From Trichuris trichiura (taxonomy: Eukaryota; Nematoda; Enoplea; Trichinellida; Trichuridae): a DNA stretch of 64,000 nucleotides. The notes beneath the pieces are model-generated. The model made no database searches, had not been told where the DNA came from, and saw only the letters and a list, made by a program, of their open reading frames with translations. Shown piece after piece: positions 23,101 through 38,000 of the stretch. Numbering within the stretch: position 1 is the stretch's first letter; each line of letters opens with the position of its first letter. Made by a program: the position numbers and the translations under genes. Location of the stretch: positions 1,426,001-1,490,000 of the forward strand of contig JBAJFE010000060.1 of the NCBI GenBank assembly GCA_037903355.1, given 5' to 3'.

Positions 23101-26100
23101 ATGTTTGGAAGCTGATAGCCCGCGCGTACGCAGCCGTAATAGGATAAGCTGCGTTAAAATGGTAGTTTTTCCCCTAATAGCTAAAGTGTAAGGGGTCGAA
23201 AGTTGCGCGCAAAATTTCTTAAGCGCGGCAGACTGTTTCAATATGCTATTTTTTGGCGACGATACGCGCCAAGCAATTGGCTAGTCAAAAAACGGCTCAG
23301 TTTCGTCGGCCGTCGCGTAGCGTTGGACGCGCGCTTCAAAAATTCGAACCGGAAAAGGTAAACACGAAATGACGCCAAAATTGGCTGCCATTACAAAGAT
23401 AAAACGCGCCCGATCAAGTTTCGCGCCAATTGAGCAAACAAAGAGTTCGGACGAAGCTTTTGCCTCGACTTATGCTGCTCCCTTTTCAAGAGACTGTCCC
23501 ATTTTCAAATAAGACGAGAAGTCTGCTCAACAATGCTTTCTCCTTTGCGGAGACACAAATATAGCATAATTAGTGACATATGGATAGCCAACTGGTTTAA
23601 CGGCAAAAAAATACGTGGTGCCTTCCTTACAGTAAGACAATTTTGTTTGCTGGGTCTTACAGAGGACGAGCGACTTCGAATAAAATATTATAATTAAAAA
23701 ATTCTTCCTGTCAACCTGTAGAGATTATCCTATCCTTTCTCTCATTAATTTTTTTCCAAAATTTCATGATTTTCCTTCTTGAGTTACGTCAATTCTTTTT
23801 CGCTGGTTGTTCACATCTATTTTCCTTCTTGAGTTACGTCAATTCTTTTTCGCTGGTTGTTCACATCTATTAACCCTAATCAGGCAACCCAGTTGGAGAG
23901 GTACGCTTTTCGCGCGAAAACTAACAAAGCGCTTAAGTTAGTTCTTCAGCAGATGCCCCGCTATTTCTTTAGCCATTGTACGCGTGCCTCCGCCCCCTTT
24001 GCAAGGTTACCTACAGGAGACAGGTGCGCCAATCGAAAGAAGTGACAATTTCTTTTTTTATCACTAAAAAAACGCCCGTCATCCATTTCACTTTTGCCCA
24101 ACTAATTTTTCAACAACAACAAATGGCGCGACAATGACGCTGCAGGCTTTTGCCATTGCTCGTTCGCTTCGAACGACTGAAGTATTCCATTAAAGGCTGT
24201 TGAAAAATGTTCAACCGCCCCAAGCGCCGCGCCCTATCCTTCTTGACGACGCGACGGTGTGCCGGCAAAAAATAATCAATTAAAATCTTTGTCAATACCA
24301 GTCGGCTTTTTCGATGATTGAAAATCAAAAAATATCTTTAAATAGTTTTTACGGTATTGCGGAAAAAAGCAACCAAGCGACGCGCTTTGTTGGCTGCCCA
24401 AAATGAATAGCAGCTACACCACAGAGCTGACCCGCCGACGATGAACTGTCACTTGTCAAAGTGGGCTCGAAAATTTTAGGCAGATAAGAGGCCACGCCGC
24501 GCCAATATAGGAATTATGCCTCCATGTTGAGATAACATCAATTTGCATAAACTATCAGCGCAACCGCTTGGGATGAATGATGAATCAAATTGAACGACCT
24601 TTGCAAAACCGAATGGAATCGGCAGTTTTGCGAAGCAACGCGCCCAAGAAGGCCACGGAAAGGAGCGGAGATAAATGGCAACAGCAATTTGCATCGATTA
24701 TGCATGGACACTTTAGATGGCAAGGCGAGCGGTCGACAAACGATCGTAACAGTTTTGCTCAGCCATTATTGGCAACTGGTCGGACCATATACGGAACGTC
24801 GTCGTCAACTAGCAATACAGCAATCGATCACCAGCCGAAGACGCTCCGTACACGAACGACCGTCGTCGTTCTCGTCTTATCGGCTTGAAGCAATAGCGCA
24901 GACGAGTGGAAAGTTGGAAAAAGTATAAACATTAGCATCTGCAAACTGGCGTCAAAGTGGACGAACCCAATGAGCGTCCGATAAACCCATCGCGCCATCG
25001 ACTTTTTTCCCGTCTTCGTCCGGCGAAAAGCTAAGCTGATGCGGAAGATCGACAAGAAAAACAAGCTAGAACCAATTGAAGCTTTCGCGAGACATCTGGC
25101 CGAAAAATTACTGTAGTAACAAACTTGCTTTCCCGCTTTTGGAAAAGTCCCATATTAAAACAGTTCTACCGGCTTTGGGCAAACCGTTTTGATTTATAGG
25201 TACGCGTTGTGCGCGTATCGTCAAAAGTAGCTACAAAAAGAGGGGCTTGTCGACACGCGCGCTGGCTGGATGATCAATGTTAGAGCGAATTTTGGCGGTC
25301 GAACCGCAGCGTCGCCTTTGCTCCCCGAGGGCCAACAAAACTTTGCGATGCGCAGCTGAGCGTTGCGTGGAGGGCGAACAAAAGTAACAAAAGAAAGATG
25401 TTTTGCAACGACGACCGCTTAAGTGAACCATTAATCTAAGCTCGGGGAAAAACGCTCGCTTCTCGCAGAATGGCAATGTCTAGTGATCTTAATGAATTTG
25501 TATACCCCCCGAAGAGACGGAGAAAGAGCAAGAGAGAGAGAGAAATAGGGAGGCGTTGAAAAGAGTGGCAAAAAATCGAAATCGTTTAACCAACCTGCCG
25601 TCCAAAGCGACTGCACCGTTGGGAGATATACTTTTGACGAAAATGCCCAACTTTTCCAAACCCGCGTCGGCGCCAACGCCCATTCCAATAATGCTAAAGC
25701 CTAAACCTTGTGGGCCTAAAAAAGAGAACGCCAATTAGCCAGTAGTCCTTTTGGTCGGTTGGAAAAAGTTAGCCTTTGCGTAATTCCACTTCAAAAATGT
25801 CCATATTTTCCAACCGGCGCTCCAGCTCGTATTCGGCCGAAGCGGCAATAGGGTCGACGTCGTCATTTCGCCTATCGTACTCGTTGACTCCATAGGTGCT
25901 GTAGACTCGAATTGGCTCCGTGCTGAACTTCACCTTTGACATGGCGCCCTCTTCATCGTCGCAATTCAAGCCGGGCACTTCGATCCAATAATGGTCGACG
26001 CCCACCATGCGCACCTCATCGCCGTCGACCGTCTGCAGGCGATCCAACGAATTAAGACTATCCTGAGAGAGCAGACTAATCTTCTCCGCTTGTGTCGAAG

Positions 26101-27091
26101 AAGCATTATCCGTTAAACCATTTTCCATATTATCATCAGTTAAAATATCCACTTTGCCGCTGCAAAAACCCAATAGATCCCTTTGACCTCAACGGATAAA
26201 ATGTTCAACAACACCTACTTTTCCGCAGGCGACCAAAAGCTGCCGGAGGGGTCGACAGCGTTGGATGAGGAGGAGGGTGACGTGCGGTCAACACCGCTCG
26301 AGGATGACGGCTTACGTTCAGAGTCGAAAAGGTTGCAAAGAGCCGGCGTTTTCAGCAAGCCCACTTTTTCGGCTCCGTAGCGGCGAGCGTACCAAGAGTA
26401 GCTTCGCCAATAGGGTTCGTAGACATTCCTTTGCGGTACGTTCTCCCTTGGTTCCTCCTCGTCAACAGCGGTCGGTGGTCTCTGGCTTTTCGAGGGCACC
26501 GAGTAGGCTCCACTCTCCATTTCCGACACTAGACGACTAAATTGAAGGTTCATCTCCACAATTGGATTGTCCGCGACTTCTTCATTGACAACCTGACCGC
26601 TTGTCTGGATATGCTCCTTTGGTAGGGCATTTATCAGACGAGGCTTTGGTGGTACCGGAGGAGCCGACGGCTTTTCCACAGAGGAGGAGGAGGAGAAGTT
26701 GTCTCGCAAATCGGCTGACCCATTGCACTCGTGAAAGCGACTTTTTCTGACTACTGGACGCGTAGGAGGCTTAAGGGACAAGGCGCCAAGAGCCGTTGAT
26801 CTATTTTTCTTTTCAAGCGATTCGAAAACCGCTTTAGCCGACGAAAAGTCAACGCTTTTGTCAACCACCGAAGGTTCGTCCAACTTGTTATTCGAAGATA
26901 TGGAGGACTGTTCGGAATGACGACCATTGGTCGCGGTCGGTGGCCAGGAGTTCTTGTGCTCGTCCATCGGTGGGCACCCGCCGATGGTGAACTCTTTTTC
27001 AACGCACCACCTGAAGCATTCACCTTCTTCCTTTCGCATCAGCGCCTCGACAACGGTGACCACCGGTTGGACGTACGAACTGGCGGTTAGT
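20124..27091 (-). CDS. nab-1-like: Neurabin/spinophilin (PP1-targeting actin scaffold)
   Basis: Scaffold that tethers protein phosphatase 1 to actin and synaptic sites. Exons in order: 27091-26228, 26159-25774, 25715-25595, 22715-22611, 22554-22452, 22367-22134, 22023-21575, 21511-21415, 21351-21025, 20965-20845, 20789-20643, 20588-20542, 20480-20340, 20258-20124. All phases agree (at least 1091 aa). Exon 1 has a Pro-rich SH3-type site (PPVPPKPR). Exon 2 carries the PP1 docking motif KVKF followed by [16 protein letters not shown] domain follows ([37 protein letters not shown]), then a coiled coil ([23 protein letters not shown]) and a C-terminal SAM domain ([32 protein letters not shown]). 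This matches the neurabin family order. Exon 1 begins inside a split codon, so the true start lies upstream or at the Met at 27037-27039. One intron is GC-AG. Confidence 0.92.
20288..20308. repeat. (AAT)n microsatellite
   Basis: About seven AAT units in the last neurabin intron. Confidence 0.9.
22716..25594 (-). other. 2.9-kb intron splitting the neurabin PDZ domain
   Basis: By far the largest neurabin intron; most others here are 50-65 nt. It separates [14 protein letters not shown] from IQVCDQ inside the PDZ fold. It contains the 50-bp tandem duplication at 23771-23870 and no convincing coding sequence on either strand; open frames at 24476-24928 show no motif. Confidence 0.7.
23771..23870. 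repeat. Perfect 50-bp tandem duplication
   Basis: Positions 23771-23820 and 23821-23870 are identical (TTTCCTTCTTGAGTTACGTC ... GTTCACATCTAT). It lies in the large neurabin intron. A recent duplication or an assembly artefact would look the same. Confidence 0.95.
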
Positions 27092-29889
27092 CTTTAAAAA
27101 AAGAAGGAAATGTTAGTTGGAGGATAGCTAGCGAAAGCGTGCATGCAACGTTAGCGCGCCGAATAAGGAACGACGTATGTGTATGTGTCGACGGAAAGGC
27201 TGGAAAATGGAATCGATTTCATTTGCCTACCTCATGACGACGACAGCGACGATAACGACAACCGATGCTTCCCCTATTGCAAAGGCGCTTTGACGATAAC
27301 GACGACGCCTTGCGCATAGCAAGCAAAAGACATTGTCGCGAAAAACCGGAAATTGGACCTGCAACCCTGACGACGACTTGGCCGGCTAACTTGATGCCAA
27401 CGGAGGCCGCTGTCAAGGCCATGGCAGCTACTTAATACTTGCCCATTGGTCGTTCATTGCACTTTGAACGCGAGCGGCCCAACACATACTTGGTCACGCT
27501 ACAAAAGGTCGCGTTGGCACACGGCTGTCCCGACAGGGAGCCGACTCGTTTTTACGGGCGCGTCCGACTGGTCAAAGGCAATTCGATGACCAGCGAACAA
27601 TTGGCATAAACTCTTTTGCTCTCATTCGTAGCCAATTCGACCAGGGGACCCAATTTTGCCCTGTCGCGGAACTTTTTTCCTTACGCGGTGCCCAAGGGAA
27701 GGCCGCTACTCTATTGGCATGCCTGCTTTTAGGTGGTTGTTAAAAAATAACGAAAAACAGGTCCCCTTAACATGACCAACCTTAACACCTGCTGCAACTC
27801 TTGCCGCTGCCGATCAACAGCGGACAATGTTGACAACGTAATTAAAACATTGCAATGGTGAAAGCGCGTAATCAAGCAACGTAGCAAACCTATGCGGGAT
27901 GGATGGAATAAACAACAGTTGCGACGCAAAATGCAGGTCATGGAGAGCCGCCTGTCGTTGGAAAGAAGGTCGACATGGCGCTTGTGATGCCAGTGAGAAA
28001 ATGATAAACACGACCTCCGTACGAGAGTGTTGTGAAGTGGATGAATGGAAGGAAAAAAACCGCTACGTTCCACTGGCCCTTCTCTCTCTCCCTCTGCCTT
28101 CCACTCGCTCTTTCTGTCAGCCTGTCTCTCTCTCTCTATCAGTTTGCTCTTTGTGACTAAGCACACCCACTGGCAGCAGATGGTCAAAAAGTTAACGCAG
28201 CTGTCTGCCCACGCCTCGACGACTCTACCCGAAAAGGAAGCGCCATTCAAATGTCGGGGTTCCACCGACCGCAAGACTAATGGCTATAACGAGACCGCGT
28301 TTCGATTTTGGTCATCCCAACTTGCTTAACGGCCGGCAAAGCCAAAAATCAATTGAAACAATAAAAAGAGGGCGTAAAACGTACGTTTTCAAAAAGGCTC
28401 GCAACTCCTCACTTAAAGTATCAAACACTGGGCAACCAGACGCCTTTGGGCGTCCTGGCGGAGTGAATCACTTGCTCATCGATCCATCCGCCCTGACGCA
28501 TCTTCAATGCCTCCCAACGAATCAGTCAAAGTGGGCATCTAACCATACACTTAGCGAAAATCAAGTTCCTCTTTGGTATAGCATCGCGAACGAGGGCTGC
28601 AAGGCGCCCTCTCTTATGTTCAAGGTTAGAACTTTGCTATTCAACTTTGAACTGGTCCGTAAGGAACGCATAGGCATACGAGCTTCTGGAAGAATGTTAA
28701 CCGCCTTATTCGCTCTACTATTGGCAAAAAATGAGGGAAAGGCATACTTCTAACTTGACTAATTTCGAGAGAAAAAAATGCAGCGCATCATTCGCCCGGA
28801 ATACGCCCGCTTTGTACGAAGGGTGAAGTCGACGCCTGAACGGTGAAGTGGAATGTTGACTGAACGAATTTATCCCTTTCTCCAATTCACACATTCAATA
28901 CGACGCTTCAAGGAATCTTTACGTTCGCTTAGCTGTCCGAAAATCAAACAATTTTTGAAAGCAAGCACGCGAACAAGCGGGCATGCAAGGAAGGCGAGTT
29001 GAGACGAACCCAGCTGAAATAGGCGAAATTGCAAGCAGCTAAAGGGGCAACTTTTATTTCAATAAGAAGCATGGCGCCAGTTATGCGCCCCTGCTTTGAC
29101 TAGGCGAGTAAGATACAAAAAGACGCGGATACGTTCGTTCTTAACTCGATTACCCATAATCACGTGGACAACACTTAAGCTACATGACGTCTAGCTAGCC
29201 TCGCGTACGCACCGAGATTTAGCCAACTTACCAAACGCTTGGCGCCTATGCCAAAGAGGTCACTTTTTAAAAGAAGCTCCTAACCATTAACGTCACTTTA
29301 GCTAGGTTTGCGCAAAAATAAAAGTTCCTTTTTAGTAAAATCTATCATACCATAGCAGCCGACTAGAAATGCCAAAGATTTCCGGAACAAGCGCGAAGGT
29401 TGACGCAACCTTAGAATAGTACTTGCCGATCATTAAAGCCAACAAAAGCGTGGTCACGTATTTTTTTGTTTATGCTAATTATTAGCGAGTAACCGTTGGC
29501 GACTTGAATAATAGACAATTTTAGGCGCGGTTTCGCGCCTAATGTAACCAAATAATAAGAGCACAGCTCGCGAGAGGGGTTTCACGCGCTTTTTTTGTAA
29601 AAAAAATAGACTACGGTAGAGCGCACGGTTGTACGCCTATGTAAATTCACGCCTACGCCGAATATGACGATTTTGTTAGTTAGAGCTCGCAGAAACGGCC
29701 GTATCGATTTTCAAACAAACGACCTTGTCCTCAGCGAGGCGAGTTATTGCAAACAGTTGAACGAAACTTGAACGTCGTAGAGCTTTTGTAGGTCTATCGG
29801 ATTGTTCACTGCCGTCAAGAGATGGCGGTTATGCTTTCATTCGGCGCTGTAGAATTGTAAAAGTTGACCGATTTGTCGAATTTAACGCA
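27092..29889. other. Divergent intergenic region between neurabin and KAT8
   Basis: Expected to hold the promoters of both genes. A minus-strand segment at ~27226-27400 ends in a good donor (CATGAG then GTAGGC). In the phase compatible with the next neurabin exon it would encode a hydrophobic stretch written by GTC/GTT repeats; it may be 5' UTR or an upstream exon. CT-rich microsatellites lie near 28080-28140. A 157-codon plus frame at 28280-28753 has no recognisable features. No tRNA seen. Confidence 0.4.
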
Positions 29890-31727
<1,838 letters not shown>

Positions 31728-32075
31728 CCCCGACCGCGCGCATCGGTCGAATTCGAAAAGACAAAAAAGCGTATTCTTCTTGAATGACACTTGTGCTCAT
31801 TGAAGAATTCATTTTGCGCACATTTGACGTACACGTACACTATGGGCGGACGTTAAGCCGGAAGGCACATGATAAGCCAGATTAACGTAGGGAAAGCTCA
31901 ACAACGGTTGGAAAACGTGTAGCAACGCAAGAAGAGAATGAGAGAACCTGACAGTTGTGAAAGCTAGGCGAGATTAGCTGAAAACGACGAAAGTCAGCCA
32001 AACAAGCTTGAAGCAGCATAGCAGTACGTGGAAGGAAAGCGACAATGGTAATCCAAGGATAGTTGTTCAATTCCT
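31728..32075. other. Convergent 3' ends of KAT8 and stathmin
   Basis: About 350 bases shared by the two 3' UTRs. No open frame of note. Confidence 0.6.
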
Positions 32076-35000
32076 TTAGCCGATTTTGGCATCCTCTTCG
32101 TCAGGTGATGACGTAATCTGCCCAGCAAGATCGATGTCTATGTCCTTTTCCTCTTCTGTCTTGTTACGCGCGCCGTCGATGCGCTTGTGCTAAAGATACA
32201 CAATACATACATATTGAGATTGTACGTTATTTTTGAACATTGGGGCAGAGGTGTTCTCGTCCCGTTTAAAGCAAGGCGCTCTTAATTATTATCATACAAA
32301 AGGCCTTGCGCGCATGCGACTGGAAGAAGGCGTAAGTTAACTGATGGTTCGACAAGAAAAAAAACCGGCATAACGGAACTTGTAAGCTTCGTAGAAAAAT
32401 TCCGCGTAGCAACGCTTACGTGAATCTTTATCCTTTCCAGGCGTTCTTCGACCAGCTTGTTTCGTTTCTGCTGCGTCGCTGTCATACGGCAGGCGATATC
32501 CTGCTGCGTAATTTGTTGAAATTCGAGTTGCATTGCCTTGCGCCTGACGGCAGCCTCCGCCACGCGCTCTTCTACTTTTGCTTTATCTACCTTGTCCAAT
32601 TCGGCTGTCTGTAAAAGGTGAGAAGTCCTATTAATCATTGCGCCAATTCAATCGATGCCTAAACAGTTGAACAAACAAACCTTTGAGAACCTTAATAGAA
32701 TTTGATTTTATGACGCTGATGACAGCGTGAAGTTTTATATATATATATATATAAAACGAGAACTACCTGTATATATATATATATATACAGGTAGTTCTCG
32801 TATAACGCGTGTTCATATAACGCGATTTTGAAATCGTGGCACTTTCTCACATAACGCGATTCTGTTCTCGCTCTTACGCGATTTTACCGGCTGGAAAGCG
32901 TGGGTGTATGGCAAAGTCTCCCTGTGTTTTCATCCACCGAGAGCAAACAAAGGCCACGCTGTTAGCTTATGCGCGTTCTTCGGTCACGAACAAGCGAAAT
33001 GTGACAAAAACGTTTAGGATTCTTAACAGAAGTAGTGTCCGACCCACCTGTGCACCCTGCGATATGCATACTCAAACGGGCTACTGATCGGTATTCATGT
33101 TCGGTGGAATAATTCGCGCCGGCAGGAACATGTCTACAGACGACGTTTCCATTTTCAATTCTCCCGAAGCGCAGGCATCGTAGAGCTTTTCCAGTGAGTT
33201 GTAGTACGCTAGCACAGAATTTGGAAAGCATTCACACTGTCTGATTGCGAGCTCAATTCGTAAGTATTTTGTCTGATTCCGCGATCTGAGGATAGTCTTT
33301 AAGTGTGTGAAAACGTCTAAGCTTCCTGATTCGGAGTCAGCTGTTAGTGGTCGAAAAAGAAAGGCGCTGAATGTTGGAGAGAAGCTTGAGATACTGAAAC
33401 GGTATGAACGGAATGAGACGACACGTGATATCGTCAAAGCTACCGGCATAAAGGAATCAATCTTACGGACCATTAGGAGAAATGCATAAAAAATTAAACA
33501 GACTTGCGTGAACGGTACCAGTTCAAGTATTGCGATGTCAATAAGAACAAGGCCTAAGATACTGGAAGAAATGGAAAAACTACTCAGCATTTGGATCGAA
33601 ACTCAAACGATGAAAAGAATAGGAACAACGTTTTTCACCATCAGAAAAAAAGCAGTTGCCATTTACGAAGACCTTAAGAAACAGTCTACAAATCCTACTG
33701 AAATTCTTCCATTTACTGCTAGTAGTGGTTGGTTCTGCCGTTTCAAGAATCGATACGGTTTTCACAATGTTCGTCTCCTTTGGAGAAGCAGGAAGCGCGG
33801 ACGTCGATGCCGCGCAAACATTTCCAATAGAAGTACAAAGCTTGATCAAAGAATACGGCTACTGCCTCGATCAAATTTTTAACTTCGACGAGACAAATCT
33901 TTATCTAAAGCGTATGCCAAAAAGGACCTACATTTCCAGAGAGCGTAGGCATGCTGCAGGAATCTGCGCCGCGAAAAATCGTGTGACTTTAATGCTCGAT
34001 GCCAACGCTAGTTAAGCTGAAGCCATTGATCATTCATCGTCACGCCAATCCGCGAGCCCTAAGGGGAATTTTTAAAAGCTATTTGGGCGATTACTACAGG
34101 TACAGCAAAACAGGATGGATGACCGCCCAAGTTTGCCTTGATATTTTTTCTAATGCTTTTCTGAATGACATTAAGAAATACTTGAACGAGAAGAACTTGG
34201 CTTTTAAAGTTCTCCTAATCATGGATAGCGCGCCAAGCCACCCACCGATGATAGCTGAGCTAGACCCAAATGTCCACTTTGTTTTCTTGCCTGCACGGAC
34301 CACTTCTTTGTTACAACTGCTTGACCAAGGCGTTATCGGAGCATTGAAAACTTACTACTTAAGGCGAACGTTCAAGATGCTGATCGACGCGACCGACGGA
34401 GAAAATTGTGGAACTGTGGTGGAATTTTGGAAGAACTATAACCTGAGAATGGCCATTTGCAACATCGTAAAAGCCTGGAATGACGTATCGAAACAGTGCT
34501 TGCACCGTGTTTGGCGGAAACTCATCCCAGATCTGTTTTGCGATTTTAAAGACTTTGTGCCTTCTGCTCAAGTATGCAAAATTACTGAAAGCAGCGTTCA
34601 GTTGGCAAACAGGCTAGGCTTTGAAAAAGTGGAATATCAGAATATTGAGGACATTTGGAATTGTCAACCGGATGAGCTGACCATCGAGGAGCTGCAGGAA
34701 CTTTCTGTAGCAGGGGAAGCAGAAGGAAGAGAGGAAGATGATGAAAATCAGGAAGTTCCTCCGCTTCCTCCGCGACAAATGACCATCGCTGAGCTGTCAG
34801 CTACCCTGTAAACTGTTGAACAGCATTTACAATGGCTCGAAGCCAACGATTGTAATGCAGAACGCAGCGGCAAAGCCACAAGAGGTATCCGAGGTTGCTT
34901 GGAGCCATATAAGCAGCTGCTATACGAAAGAAGTACACGTGCGAAACAAAAGAAGCTCGAATTCTACTTTACTGCAATGAAGAAACATTTTGACGATGAG

Positions 35001-38000
35001 GAAGCGCTACCTTCTATATCTAATAGGACCTCAGTTCGCCCGTAACAAAAGATAGTGAGATTTAAAAAGTGAATCCAACGGAGCACCATTCTTTCCTGTG
35101 TATGAGGTCGTTTATTTTAGTACTGAGAGGGACTCCTTTTACAAGCTAAAGACGGAAGCACGCCGCTCCTGAATGCCAGTTTGAACTCTGTCCGCTGTAA
35201 AGAGTTCTATCATAAAAGCTCTGCCGTTCATGTATGATCGCCGTAAAAGATAATGTTATTCAGACCCTGTGTAAGAGGATCCATACGTCAGCGTGCCTAA
35301 TGGTAGAATAACTAGCTCAGGTACATCATAATTCCTGTTTCAACACAGCTTATTTAAGATATCTCTCCGTTGTTGTTTACAAGTAAACAATCCTTCTGAC
35401 GCCTTGAACCAAATCGTGATTTTCCTATACTTTATATGTCCCCTATAACGCGAGACTTTTCAGGATTTTATTGACCAAACGCTCGCGTTATACGAGAACT
35501 GCCTGTATGTACAGGCTGCTTTTGTACACACAATTTTGCCAGCTGGAAGCCGTGAGTGCATGGCAAAGTCTTCCTGTGTTTTCTTCCGCTGACAAGACCT
35601 CTTATCATAGAGTAAAGACGCAAGCATTTTTCTCCCGAAAGCCACGTTGAACTCAATCCAATAATCATGAAAGCTGCCCTGCTAATATGTCATCGCTATA
35701 AAAGGAAAAAACGTGTTGTTCAGTTCTTGTGTAAGAAGACTAATATCTTCGCGTGACTAAGGGTTGAATAAATCTTAGATGCAATGTAGTTGCATTTTTA
35801 ACGCAACAGTACTCTTTTTATGCGAGAACTTCCTGTAATACAGTAAAACCTCCCTAATCCGAACGCGTCAGGGCGGCCGGTAGTTCGGATTATAGAGGAG
35901 GCTTAGAGTAGGCCACAGAAAAGCAGGTAACGCAATTTTAAATGCATGTTCCTGGCGTTCACAGCGTGATGTCAGTCTCTGCAAGCGGTGAATAGCTTAA
36001 TGAGAGCAGCGAAGCCTGTCTGATCAAGGAAAACGACTGACCAACAGAAACCAGTTTCTTAAATGGTGTAGACGCAGTACCGCGAAGCGACATGGAAGTG
36101 GGTCCTATAAGCTTATTTTTCCATATTCGTAGTTGCCGGCCGGCTCTGTTGGCTCGAAATTAAATTGAATTAGCGACCGATTATTGCGTTATATGAGAAC
36201 GGATTGTAGTTTTATACGACTGGAAAATACCAAGTTTTTGATCCACAATTCTGCTTATTCAGGGAAACCTAAGTCTTGAGGTGTCTTGCTGCAATCAACT
36301 TATTGGTCGAGATTGATTCGGCAAAGCCGTGGCTAGCCTGCGTCTATGTTAACGTATACTGAAAGGACCATTGGCAGGTTATTTACTGCCCTTATAGCCG
36401 TTGCCGCCAAGTGACTGCGCGTTTCACACAGGTAGCCTAATTAACTTTAATGTATACGGTCGTTCTATTGTTCTGTTCTACGAGTTCGGATTAGAGAGGG
36501 ATTCAGATTAGGGAGGTTTTACTGTAGTCGCTTTCGTACCTATTATGTAAGAAGTAGGCCCGTCATGTCTCAAGTAATTGGTCTCTGAAGACTCCGCATT
36601 TAAATAAGATCATCCATGCAACCTATGCACTTCTAACTGTATGATTCAGATGATGTGGAAGACGCTGAAAATTTTTGATTCCAGTGCGCGGTACGGCCTT
36701 ATGCAAATGAAAGATAACAAGCACGAAAGCAGTGACGTCATAGGTGGCGTCGTTGTTTTCGTCCAAGCAACTTGGCTTTCCCTGAAATCCGCCGATGTTT
36801 TCTTCGTCGAATTTGCTGGAAAGCTTTTTGGACGCTGCGAGAAGTTAAAACGCGAATAGAAATATGCAAAAAAAGTAAGATAGAAGTCATACTTGTCGTA
36901 AGTGCGTAAATTGTACCTAAATGTTATTTCACAATATTTTTTAAAATTTGCCATCGTAAATTGAGCGGAAATTCGTTATTTAAAAAAATTTAATTGACAT
37001 TTTTACGTGCCTTAGCGGGTACCAGTCGCGGTCGACGTAATTGTAAACAACGTAATGGCTCGGCGCTGATATAGTATCGACGTTTATCCGAATTGGATTG
37101 GAAAGTTTTTGTCCTTTTGAAAAGCACCTTCACCCTTTTGCGGGTCAGACTTTTTCCCGCCAAATCACGAGTCTCTAAGGACGAAAGCATAATTGAGAAC
37201 TGACCCACATTTTATTATCAGCAAACGATGATGCGGAAATGCTAATGGATTCTTATAGAAGCACGTTTTTAAAGGACTACTGCTGTATAGCAGCGGACAA
37301 TTGCGATTCGACGAGACAGTCGTAGGACTGATCGACAAAATGAACAACGAAAGTTCTACGAGTACGAGCTGCATGAAGAAATAGCAGAGATACCGAAGCA
37401 ACTATGGCGATTGTTTATATTTCTATCTTTTAGTGTCTACTGCTGTTTTCGCATTCTGTCCCGAAAGGCCCATCTTATTTATCTCGCGAAACATCTGGTT
37501 TCTCAGGAAGGTATCTCCCGCGTTGTACGAGCACTGACCGTATGTATTAGCATAAAGGTTGCATTAATAATGTATTGCTCGATAACAGATCAGTACAATT
37601 TTATGAAGTAGCGTGTAAAATATGAATGGCTTATGAAGTGATAAATTGAATCGCGATGCAACTATGGGATAAGCGTATGCATATTTCATTTGTTCATTGA
37701 AAAACGCCGACGAACGACTAGACCACCTACGATCAACGTTTTTCCATCTTTTTTAGCGATCGCTAATTGGTCGTCTATCCTTCGGATCAGCATTTGCTCG
37801 TTAAATGCAGACAGTGTTGGCAATCAACGGCATCCACTCATGGGAGAAATGTTACTAAGTGCGCAAGCATGAAGGTAATTCTCTTTCATGGAAAGTAACT
37901 GTCGCTTGCTAAAAATAGGTTGAAAAATCAATTTCGGCCATTTCATCGCCTTTCCGCATTGATAATTAAAGAAACGAGGCGACCTAGCGCCTACTTGCCA

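Noticed and set aside
24476..24928. Overlapping open frames on both strands inside the large neurabin intron
   Set aside because: No motif; mutually overlapping frames of similar length suggest composition rather than coding.
27219..27422. 68-codon minus frame starting with ATG upstream of neurabin as its first exon
   Set aside because: Its frame at the donor does not match the phase of the next exon; only another frame fits, and that one looks like repeat-encoded hydrophobic sequence.
28280..28753. 157-codon plus-strand open frame
   Set aside because: No domain, splice context or start evidence. It lies in a promoter-like intergenic region and could be chance.
36646..37075. Minus-strand protein-like frames (YVVYNYVDRDWYPLRH and FDEENIGGFQGK)
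   Set aside because: Locally convincing, but splice phases do not link them to each other or to stathmin, so no gene model is claimed.
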